Assembly (NCBI GenBank): GCA_023442945.1
Contig: JAEZWW010000029.1
Location: forward strand, 1-28,660
DNA: 28,660 nt
Reading direction: 5' to 3'
Origin: Pseudomonadota bacterium
Lineage (GTDB): Bacteria > Pseudomonadota > Gammaproteobacteria > Burkholderiales > Burkholderiaceae_C
The translations under genes and the position numbers were made by a program. Of the stretch, positions 8,069-14,263 are shown in pieces. Every line of letters begins with the position of its first letter. Position 1 is the stretch's first letter. A model generated the notes under the pieces. The model was given only the letters and a program-made list of their open reading frames with translations. It made no database searches and was not told where the DNA came from.

Positions 8069-9602
8069 GACACTCCGCTCTTTCCGCCTGGCGCGCACCG
8101 CCGCCTGGACCGCCTTGCCGCTGCTGTGCGCGGCGCTGGCCCTGCCGGTGCAGGCCCAGTCCGGCAACACCGCGACCAAGGGCAACGCCAAGACGGCCCC
8201 CAAGAACAGCAAGTCGGCCCCCAAGCGCCCCGCGGCCAAGCCGGCCGCCAAGACGTCGGCCAAGAAGCCTGCGGCCACGCCCACCAAGCCAGCAGCACCC
8301 GCCGCCAGCTCGGCAGCGCCAGCGGCGGCGGCGGCGGCGGCGGCTGCGCCCGCCAGCGCCGGGCCGCGCGAAGCCGACTACATCGTCGCCGTGGTCAACA
8401 GCGAGCCGGTCACCAACAACGAGGTGCGCGCGCGCACGGCGCGGGTGCAGCAGCAGCTGAGCGAGCGCGGCGCACCGCCCGCACCGTCGGCCGATCTGCG
8501 CAAGGAAGTGATGGAACGCCTGATCTCCGAGCGCGCGCAGCTGCAGTACGCCCGTGAGACCGGCATCAAGATCGACGACGCCGCGCTGGAGCAGGCCGAG
8601 CTGGCCATCGCCCGCCAGAACGAGCTGCGCAGCGTCGAAGAGCTGCACCGCCGCGTCGAGCAGACCGGCATCGCCATCAAGGATTTCCGCGACGACATCC
8701 GCAACCAGGTCACCCTGGCGCGCCTGCGCGAACGCGAGATCGAGCCCAAGCTCAAGGTCACCGACGCCGAAGTCGACGCCTACATCCGTGAACAGACCGG
8801 CGCCCGCGCGCCCGGCCAGGACATCAACCTGGCGATGATTCTGGTCGCCGTGCCCGAAAGCGCCACTGCCGACGAGCGCGCCAAGCTGCAGGCCCGTGCC
8901 GAAGAGGTAGCGCGCCGCGCCAAGGCTGGCGAAGACTTCGCGAAGCTGGCGACCGAATTCTCCGATGCCAACAACCGCGGCCGCGATGGCGGTGTGCTGG
9001 GCCTGCGCTCGGCCGACAAGTACCCCGAGCTGTTCGTGCGCGCCACGCAGCGCTCGCGCACCGGCGACGTCGTCGGCCCGCTCAAGTCCGAAGCCGGCTT
9101 CCACGTGCTCAAGGTGGTGGAGCGCAAGCGCAACAACGACCTGCCCGAGGTGCGCATCCCACAGACGCACGCGCGCCACATCCTGCTGAAGGTCGGCCCC
9201 AACCAGAGCGAGCGCGTGGCCCGCGACCGCGCCGCCGACATGCGCCGCCGCATCGTGGCCAAGCAGGCCGACTTCGAAACCCTGGCGCGCGAGAACTCGC
9301 AAGACGAAAGCGCCGCGCAAGGCGGCGATCTGGGCTGGGTCAGCCCCGGCCAGTTCGTGCCCGAGTTCGAGCAGGCCATGAACAACCTGGACCCGGGCCA
9401 GATCAGCCCGCCGATCGTGACGCGCTTTGGCGTGCACCTGATCCGCGTGGACGAGCGCACCGAACGCACGCTGTCCTCCGACGAGCAGCGCCAGCTGGCG
9501 CGCAACATCCTGCGTGAGAAGAAGGCCCAGGAATCGTTCGAGACCTGGGCGCGCGAGGTGCGCGGCCGCGCTTACATCGAATACCGCGACCCGCCACGGT
9601 GA
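8061..9602 (+). CDS. surA: Periplasmic chaperone/peptidyl-prolyl isomerase SurA
   Basis: The 513-residue protein escorts outer-membrane proteins across the periplasm. A signal peptide ends at about VQAQ. Next come about 65 residues rich in Lys, Ala and Pro with a nine-alanine run at 88-96, then the SurA N-terminal domain (ADYIVAVVNSEPVTNNEV onward). Two parvulin domains follow: one from about INLAMILVAVPES to HVLKVVERK, the second from THARHILLKV to FGVHLIRVDER, each with the GGxLG-type motif (RDGGVLGL, GGDLGWV). E. coli SurA is 428 residues; the excess is mostly the basic low-complexity linker. The start ATG overlaps the lptD end. An inserted cassette now lies between surA and ksgA, which are normally neighbours or near neighbours. 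Confidence 0.93.
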   Translation: MTKTLRSFRLARTAAWTALPLLCAALALPVQAQSGNTATKGNAKTAPKNSKSAPKRPAAKPAAKTSAKKPAATPTKPAAPAASSAAPAAAAAAAAAPASAGPREADYIVAVVNSEPVTNNEVRARTARVQQQLSERGAPPAPSADLRKEVMERLISERAQLQYARETGIKIDDAALEQAELAIARQNELRSVEELHRRVEQTGIAIKDFRDDIRNQVTLARLREREIEPKLKVTDAEVDAYIREQTGARAPGQDINLAMILVAVPESATADERAKLQARAEEVARRAKAGEDFAKLATEFSDANNRGRDGGVLGLRSADKYPELFVRATQRSRTGDVVGPLKSEAGFHVLKVVERKRNNDLPEVRIPQTHARHILLKVGPNQSERVARDRAADMRRRIVAKQADFETLARENSQDESAAQGGDLGWVSPGQFVPEFEQAMNNLDPGQISPPIVTRFGVHLIRVDERTERTLSSDEQRQLARNILREKKAQESFETWAREVRGRAYIEYRDPPR

Positions 9603-9790
9603 TGGAGGGGCACCGCCCTGAGCGGCTGCGCCGCTTCCCCCCGCTCTCTGCGCGCTGCGCGCTCCGGGCAGGGGGACAACGCCCCTGCGCGGCGCAGGTC
9701 CGCGCACGGCGTTCGCTGATGCGGCCTGCTCCGCGGCCTTTCGCTCAGTGGCATGCGACCCGGTGCCGGGCTTTCGCAAGCCCTTCGCAA
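9603..9790. repeat. Cluster of GC-rich inverted repeats downstream of surA
   Basis: This gap holds several palindromes: AGCGGC-TGC-GCCGCT (9621-9635), a CCCCC...GGGGG dyad around GCGCGCTGCGCGC, and GGGCTT-TCGC-AAGCCC (9768-9783). None is followed by a U-run on the plus strand, so an intrinsic terminator for surA is not proven. I recall similar intergenic palindromic elements in Comamonadaceae. An open frame runs through it into the ankyrin gene but lacks coding character. It ends just before the cassette boundary. Confidence 0.55.
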
Positions 9791-9802
9791 CGGTACGAAT
9801 CG

Positions 9803-10337
9803 TTAGGCCCCATGAGTCCCACGCCAAGTTCAGCAATGTCCAAGGATCAACGCACCCTCGACCAGCTCTTGCGAGACATTGCCGATGTCCTGTTTCCGGC
9901 GGAAGAGGTTCCACCGCGCGTTACGTTGGGCAGCGCCGGTTACGACGGAGACTCTCCGCTTCACGTCTATCTGTGGCGCAATGACCCGTACGCGGTCAAA
10001 ACCCTCGTCGAGCACGGGGCCAACGTTAACGCCATCGGTGAGATGGGCGAAACCCCTCTGCATGTTGCAGCTCGGGAGGCTTCTGCGGACACCCTTGCCT
10101 TGTTGTTGACGGCTGGCGCACGAGAAGACATCGTGTCAGAGTTCGGCGAAACGCCACTGCAAATCGCACAGCTACAGGATCGCGAAGCTGCGTATCGTGA
10201 GGCCAAAGCCATTGCTGGCGACCTCAAGCGCGCCAAGCAGCGGAGTCGTCGGCGTGGGGCCTAACCCTTAACCCTTCGCTGCACCCGCAGTCCTACAGCC
10301 GCATTCGGCGGCTTCCGGTCTCGGGTGAGCTCAAACG
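9803..10337 (+). mobile_element. Single integron-type gene cassette (no integrase in view)
   Basis: The 535-bp unit begins TTAGGCCCC directly after a G at 9802, the product expected of recombination at G|TTAGGC. It carries one gene in the forward direction starting nine bases in, and ends in a folded attC site whose R'' box GCCTAAC contains the gene's stop codon. GC content of sampled parts is about 58-60%, against about 68% in the neighbouring ksgA. No integrase, attI or second attC is present, so this is a solitary cassette. The last box reads GATAGGC rather than GTTAGGC, as expected if the cassette entered a G|AT secondary site. Confidence 0.85.
9812..10264 (+). CDS. Ankyrin-repeat protein carried on a gene cassette
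   Basis: The predicted 150-residue cytoplasmic protein has about three ankyrin repeats: DGDSPLHVYLW...HGANVNA, ETPLHVAAREASADTLALLLTAGA, and a partial ETPLQIAQLQD. It ends in a basic tail (KRAKQRSRRRGA). Ankyrin repeats bind proteins, so a partner-binding role is likely, but no function can be named. I chose the ATG nine bases from the cassette edge, the usual place in cassettes; an internal ATG at 9836 is an alternative. The TAA stop lies inside the attC R'' box. There is no strong Shine-Dalgarno. It is probably transcribed from the lptD-surA side or from within the cassette, and could read into ksgA. Confidence 0.8.
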   Translation: MSPTPSSAMSKDQRTLDQLLRDIADVLFPAEEVPPRVTLGSAGYDGDSPLHVYLWRNDPYAVKTLVEHGANVNAIGEMGETPLHVAAREASADTLALLLTAGAREDIVSEFGETPLQIAQLQDREAAYREAKAIAGDLKRAKQRSRRRGA

Positions 10338-10343
10338 ATAGGC
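10259..10343 (+). other. attC recombination site (85 bp)
   Basis: R'' is GCCTAAC (10259-10265) and R' is GATAGGC (10337-10343; GTTAGGC in the excised circle). The inner arms are GCT-g-CACCCG (10278-10287) and CGGGTGAGC (10322-10330): nine pairs with one unpaired G at 10281, matching the extrahelical base typical of attC. The end of the hairpin is a variable stem AGCCGC (10297-10302) with GCGGCT (10308-10313) around ATTCG. L'-type sequence GAGCTCAAAC precedes R', as I recall from known attC sites. Every expected element is present in order. Confidence 0.85.
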
Positions 10344-10366
10344 AGCTTCACCGGCTCATCCGCCCC

Positions 10367-11137
10367 ATGAAACACATCGCCCGCAAGCGCTTTGGGCAGC
10401 ACTTTCTGTCCGACCCGGCCATCATTGACGCGATCGTGCGCGCCATCGATCCGCGGCCAGGTCAGGCGATGGTGGAGATCGGCCCCGGGTTGGCCGCGCT
10501 GACGCAGCCGCTGGTCGAGCGCTTGGGCCAGCTCACCGTGATCGAGCTGGACCGCGACCTGGCGGCGCGCCTGCGTGCGCACCCGCAGCTGCAGGTGATC
10601 GAGTCCGACGTGCTGAAAGTCGATTTCGCCCAGGTCCAACCTGCGCGGCCAGCTACGAAATTGAGAGTGGTTGGCAACCTGCCGTACAACATCTCCACGC
10701 CCATCCTGTTCCACCTGCTGCCCTTCGCCGGGCTGGTGCAGGACCAGCACTTCATGCTGCAAAAGGAAGTCATCGACCGCATGGTGGCGACGCCTTCGAC
10801 GTCGGACTACGGCCGCCTGTCGGTGATGCTGCAGTGGCGCTACGCGATGGAGAACGTGCTGTTCGTGCCGCCCGAGGCGTTCGACCCGCCGCCCAAGGTC
10901 GATTCGGCGGTGGTGCGCATGCTGCCGCGCGACCAGTTCGAAGCGCTGGATGTCGACGCCTTCTCGCAGCTGGTGCAGACCGCCTTCAGCCAACGCCGCA
11001 AGCTGCTGCGCCACTCGCTCGGCAAATGGCTGGACGCGCGCGGCTTTGCTGGCGAATTTGACGTGCAGCGCCGTGCCGAAGAAGTGCCGGTGGGCGAATA
11101 CATCGCGCTGGCGCAGGCGCTGCGGGGCGGCGCATAA
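10367..11137 (+). CDS. ksgA: 16S rRNA dimethyladenosine transferase KsgA/RsmA
   Basis: The 256-residue protein dimethylates two adjacent adenines near the 3' end of 16S rRNA during late 30S assembly. The N-terminus KRFGQHFLSD, SAM-binding EIGPGLAALTQPL (37-49) and catalytic NLPYN (104-108) are all present. The frame is open upstream to a GTG inside the attC site, but the ATG at 10367 gives the family N-terminus; there is no good Shine-Dalgarno. Residues about 90-98 (VQPARPATK) are encoded by sequence matching the dispersed repeat (copy D). The cassette insertion ends 29 bases before this start, so its original leader or link to surA has been changed. Confidence 0.94.
   Translation: MKHIARKRFGQHFLSDPAIIDAIVRAIDPRPGQAMVEIGPGLAALTQPLVERLGQLTVIELDRDLAARLRAHPQLQVIESDVLKVDFAQVQPARPATKLRVVGNLPYNISTPILFHLLPFAGLVQDQHFMLQKEVIDRMVATPSTSDYGRLSVMLQWRYAMENVLFVPPEAFDPPPKVDSAVVRMLPRDQFEALDVDAFSQLVQTAFSQRRKLLRHSLGKWLDARGFAGEFDVQRRAEEVPVGEYIALAQALRGGA
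10628..10672 (-). repeat. Dispersed ~60-bp repeat, copy D, inside ksgA
   Basis: Read on the minus strand the segment has AGCTGGCCGCGCAGG, then eight bases, then GGGC, which matches copy B over the whole 15-base core with the same spacing; the AATTTCG flank is also A/T-rich like other copies. It encodes the stretch just before the KsgA NLPY motif, a loop that may tolerate added residues. A chance match is possible but unlikely for 15 identical bases plus spacing. Confidence 0.5.
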
Positions 11138-11192
11138 GCGGCTGCGCGAGGCCGCCACGCTGTGCCGTCATGCACCTTCATGCGCCCTTACC

Positions 11193-11256
11193 CACTACCT
11201 ATTTGATAGCTGGTCGCGCAGATAGTTGTAGGGCCAGCAGCCAGAATCCATCAAAA
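11193..11256 (+). repeat. Dispersed ~60-bp repeat, copy E
   Basis: This copy reads ATAGCTGGTCGCGCAGA, eight bases, GGGCC, then AGCAGCC and an A-rich tail. It lies 55 bases after the ksgA stop. With the tandem repeat at 11360-11575 it accounts for much of the 403-base gap between ksgA and the isomerase gene; the remainder (11257-11359) shows nothing I can assign. Confidence 0.7.
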
Positions 11257-11359
11257 ACAGCAAGATCGAAGTGCGCTGGCACTGCGCACCGCAGGTTCAG
11301 CATGCTCTGCAGCACGGCCGCGTTCGTTGTGCGCCGTTGCCCCCCGAGCGTCCCGGTAT

Positions 11360-11575
11360 CAGCACTTGCTGAAATCAGGCTTTCGCTTTTGACGAAACCG
11401 TCAACCCTGCAGCCTCACTGCAGCAGGTCGCTCACGCGACCCGTAGGCTTCAGCACTTGCTGAAATCTGGCTTCCGCTTTTGGCGAAACCGTTAACCCTG
11501 CAGCTTCGCTGCAGCAGGTCACTCACGCGACCTGTAGATTTCAGCACTTGCTGAAATCTGGTTTTCGCTTTTCCA
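11360..11575. repeat. 91-bp tandem repeat overlapping the end of the isomerase gene
   Basis: CAGCACTTGCTGAAAT occurs at 11360, 11451 and 11542, exactly 91 bases apart. Two full units and a partial third are present. The partial unit is the last ~33 bases of the isomerase gene (codons KRKPDFSKC and stop); each full unit repeats that gene end with a few changes. Each unit also carries CTGCAGC-TTC-GCTGCAG (11498-11514 in the second unit) and GGTCGC-TCAC-GCGACC-type dyads, so the array can fold into a row of hairpins. Confidence 0.88.
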
Positions 11576-12305
11576 TGAACGCGGTCATGGCTTCGCGGGC
11601 AGCGGGCTCGGTCAGCATGCGACGGAAGTGTTCGCCCTCCTCGCCCATGCGTTCCAGCACGGCTTTTTGTTGGCCGCCTTTCATCAACTGCTTGGTGGTG
11701 ATCAGGCTGCTCAGCGGCTTGGCGGCGAGTTTGAGCGCCTGCTCGCGCGCGTAGCGGTTGCATTCGCTGGGCGGCAACACGCGGTTGACCAGGCCGACTT
11801 CCAACGCGGCTTCGGCCATGAAGGGCTCGCCCAGCAGCAGCGCTTCGGCCGCGCGGTGGTAGCCGAACATCTGCGGCACCAGCAAGCTGGACGCGGCCTC
11901 GGGGCACAGGCCGAGGTTGACGAAGGGCATGGAGAACGCGGCGTTGTCGCCCGCGTAGACCAGATCGCAGTGGAACAGCATCGTCGTGCCCACACCCACG
12001 GCCGGCCCGCAGACGGCGGCGACCAGCGGCTTGGGCAGGCTGGCGATACCGCGCAGAAAACGGAACACGGGCGAATCCATGCCGGCGGGCGTGTTCTTCA
12101 GGAAATCGTCCAGGTCGTTGCCGGCCGAGAACACGGTTTCGTGCCCCTGGATCAGCACGGCGCGCACGGCGGCGTCGGTGGCCGCGCCTTCGATGGCGGT
12201 GGCCAGCGCGTCGTACATGGCGACGTTGATGGAGTTCTTGCGCTCGACGCGGTTGAAGGTGAGCGTGAGCACGCCGGCTTCTTGGTGGGTGAGGATCTCG
12301 GACAT
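11541..12305 (-). CDS. Crotonase-family enzyme, probable delta3-delta2-enoyl-CoA isomerase (ECI2-like)
   Basis: The 254-residue protein is in the enoyl-CoA hydratase/isomerase superfamily: oxyanion-hole segments SAGNDLDDF (60-68) and CGPAVGVG (99-106). The two hydratase glutamates (rat Glu144 and Glu164) are replaced by T108 and F128. Instead LGLCPEAASS carries E136 in the position used by ECI2/PECI isomerases, whose sequence around it (PFxxLGxxPEGCSS) is very similar. It should shift cis-3 or trans-3 double bonds to trans-2 so unsaturated chains can enter beta-oxidation, complementing the FadB-like enzyme upstream. Many databases would call it enoyl-CoA hydratase. It is the last gene of the cluster, and its 3' end is copied in the tandem repeat. 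Confidence 0.82.
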   Translation of the reverse strand: MSEILTHQEAGVLTLTFNRVERKNSINVAMYDALATAIEGAATDAAVRAVLIQGHETVFSAGNDLDDFLKNTPAGMDSPVFRFLRGIASLPKPLVAAVCGPAVGVGTTMLFHCDLVYAGDNAAFSMPFVNLGLCPEAASSLLVPQMFGYHRAAEALLLGEPFMAEAALEVGLVNRVLPPSECNRYAREQALKLAAKPLSSLITTKQLMKGGQQKAVLERMGEEGEHFRRMLTEPAAREAMTAFMEKRKPDFSKC

Positions 12306-12345
12306 GGCAGTTGGCGGAATGGACGGTGGTGGATGAATGGACGAT

Positions 12346-12411
12346 AACTACAAAATGCATAGCTGCCTGCGCAGACCCTATTAGGGCCACAGGCCAATTT
12401 CTCTTGAAACC
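12346..12411 (+). repeat. Dispersed ~60-bp repeat, copy F
   Basis: This is the clearest copy: ATAGCTGCCTGCGCAGA, eight bases, GGGCCACAGGCC, then a TTTCTCTTGAAA tail. On the minus strand it begins immediately at the stop codon of the thioesterase gene and fills the gap to the isomerase start. Confidence 0.75.
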
Positions 12412-13277
12412 TATTCCTTGTAGTAAACGATTTGCTGCGTCGTGACCAGCAGCTCGCCGGCCTGGCTCCACAGCTGGCCGGTCTGGTCGAAGAAGCCGTT
12501 GGCAAACACCTGGCCGGCGGCCTGGCCCAGCAGAAAGCCGTCGCCCACCGCGGCCAGCGCGGCGGCGTCGACGTGGAAGTACGCCGTCATCGACACGGTG
12601 CCGATCGGCGTTTGCACGGCGCGGCGGCGCCACACGCGCGGAAAGAAGACGTCGGAAAACGCCGCCAGGCTGGCGAAGTCCAGCGGGCGCGGCGGGTCGT
12701 CGCGCACCCACATGCGCGTCAGGCTGGGCGTTTCGCTGCCGTCCCATTCGGTCGGCATCGGGCCGACCAGCGGGCGCATGTCGTAACGCTCGATCCAGCG
12801 CACCCAGCCACGCACTTCGGTGCGCGCGACAGCGTCCGGCGCCGGCACCTCGGGCATCGGGGTGTCGTTGGCACTCCAGGTGCTGCGGCGCACGGCGGTA
12901 ACGGCGGTGGCGGTCAGCACGGTTTGCTCAGTGCCCTCGGCGTCGACCTGCGTCATCCGCAGCGTCCAGTGCTGGGTCGACCGGTTGGTGCGCGCCGGCT
13001 GTGCCCAGATGTGGAATGGCGCGTCGGCCACGGCTGCGGCGAAGTTGACCGTGAACGCCACTGGGTCGCCCAGGCGCTGCGGATGCAGGAGCACGGCCTG
13101 CAGCATCTGCGCGGCCGAAGCACCGCCGAACGGCCCGACCATATTGGCGTATGCCGGGTGGGCCGCGCCGTCAAAACGCAGAGCGCCGTCGGCCGCCGGG
13201 CCACCCGCCTGCGGCACCAATGCCAGCGCTTCGTCAAGCGGGTGAAGGGAGGTGGGAGAAGCGTCGCTGCGGCTCAT
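12411..13277 (-). CDS. Acyl-CoA thioesterase, TesB-like double hotdog
   Basis: The 288-residue protein resembles TesB/4HBT_3-type thioesterases, which hydrolyse acyl-CoA to free acid and CoA. The N-terminal hotdog contains MVGPFGGASAAQMLQAVLLHP, and the C-terminal one includes FPRVWRRRAVQTPIGTVSMTAYFHVDAAAL and FDQTGQLWSQAGELLVTTQQIVYYKE, which fits the ending of this family. The ATG has no strong Shine-Dalgarno. It lies 37 bases after the hydrolase gene in the fatty-acid cluster, so it probably acts as a CoA-recycling or overflow enzyme there. The chain-length preference is unknown. Confidence 0.82.
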   Translation of the reverse strand: MSRSDASPTSLHPLDEALALVPQAGGPAADGALRFDGAAHPAYANMVGPFGGASAAQMLQAVLLHPQRLGDPVAFTVNFAAAVADAPFHIWAQPARTNRSTQHWTLRMTQVDAEGTEQTVLTATAVTAVRRSTWSANDTPMPEVPAPDAVARTEVRGWVRWIERYDMRPLVGPMPTEWDGSETPSLTRMWVRDDPPRPLDFASLAAFSDVFFPRVWRRRAVQTPIGTVSMTAYFHVDAAALAAVGDGFLLGQAAGQVFANGFFDQTGQLWSQAGELLVTTQQIVYYKE

Positions 13278-13314
13278 GGCAAGAGGGTGCGGTCAGTTCA
13301 GGAAGACAAGCAAA

Positions 13315-14250
13315 TTACCACGCAGGCGCGGCGAAACTTGTCGCGTCGGCGCCTTGCCCGCGCGCCGCCTCGGATAGGGCCTGCAGTGCAGTTTCGGACA
13401 TTGCCCACAGGGCGTCGGCCGACGCGCTGCGAAACCACCCTAAGTGGCCGATGCGCGGCAAGCCGACCGACACCGGCGCGATGCGCTGGATGCTGTGCGG
13501 CGCGCTGCTGTAGAGCGCCAGCAAGCCGCGCAGCGAGGCTTCGGACAGCATCTCGTCGTCGTCGATCAAAAAGGCGTGGATCGGAAAGCGCACGCGCGCG
13601 TAACTGGCGCGCGCCGCCGGGCCTTCCACGCCCACGCTGTATTCCGGGTGCAGGCACCAGCGCCGCCACTGCCACATAACGCCGCGTGGAAGATCGCCAA
13701 TCAGCCCCAGGCGTCGCCCCGGAAAGTAGCCGGCGACGGTGGTCGCCACCGGCACGATGCACCACCAGAACAAGGGCGATTGGCGCCGCTGGCGCGCCGG
13801 GTAGTCGCGCCAATAGCCGACGCCGGTGGCCACGGCCACCAGACCGTCGACGCGGTCTGGCTGCGCGAACAGGCCAGGCAGCTGCGCGCCCAGGCTGTGG
13901 CCGACCAGCAGCAGCGGGCCGGCGGGTGCGGCCGCGCGCGCATGCGCGACCACGGTTTCAAAATCGGCGGCCCAGTCGTTCAGCGTGGCGCGCGATTGGC
14001 GCAAGCTGGGGCCCAGGGACAGGGACGCGCCCTGACTGCGGTAGTCGAAGCTGAACACGTGCCAACCGCGCGTGGCCAGCCAGCGCGCGAAGGGCGCGTA
14101 GTGGCTTTGCGGCACGCCCATCGCGCCGCCGATGACCACCGCCCCGCGTGCGGCGCGGCCCTGCGGCGCCAAGGCACGAACGGCGATGCGCGCGCCGTCC
14201 GGTGCGCTCAGCACCGCATCGGTCTCCGCCGCGGCGGGTGCCTGGGCCAC
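13315..14250 (-). CDS. Alpha/beta hydrolase (COG4757-like)
   Basis: The 311-residue protein has an alpha/beta hydrolase fold. The nucleophile elbow is GHSLG, an acidic residue lies in FLIDDDEMLSE, and the likely catalytic His is in IGHLGWFR. The oxyanion segment GGAMGVPQSHY precedes it. The frame is open back into the thiolase gene; I prefer the GTG 13 bases after the thiolase stop, since no in-frame ATG exists near there, but another GTG a few codons in is also possible. The close spacing places it in the fatty-acid operon. Substrate is unknown; an ester or thioester of a fatty acid would fit the setting. Confidence 0.75.
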   Translation of the reverse strand: MAQAPAAAETDAVLSAPDGARIAVRALAPQGRAARGAVVIGGAMGVPQSHYAPFARWLATRGWHVFSFDYRSQGASLSLGPSLRQSRATLNDWAADFETVVAHARAAAPAGPLLLVGHSLGAQLPGLFAQPDRVDGLVAVATGVGYWRDYPARQRRQSPLFWWCIVPVATTVAGYFPGRRLGLIGDLPRGVMWQWRRWCLHPEYSVGVEGPAARASYARVRFPIHAFLIDDDEMLSEASLRGLLALYSSAPHSIQRIAPVSVGLPRIGHLGWFRSASADALWAMSETALQALSEAARGQGADATSFAAPAW

Positions 14251-14263
14251 CGCGCCGCCGCGC

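Noticed and set aside
9599..9811. N-terminal extension of the ankyrin protein back to 9599
   Set aside because: It would read through the palindromic block and the cassette boundary; the translation is Arg/Pro-rich without domain character.
8052..9914. 620-codon minus-strand frame opposite surA
   Set aside because: Shadow of surA; the translation is mostly Leu/Gly/Ala/Arg with no domain.
11360..11575. Regular repeats considered as a CRISPR array
   Set aside because: The whole 91-bp unit is repeated with few changes, with no unique spacers and no cas genes; it is a tandem duplication.
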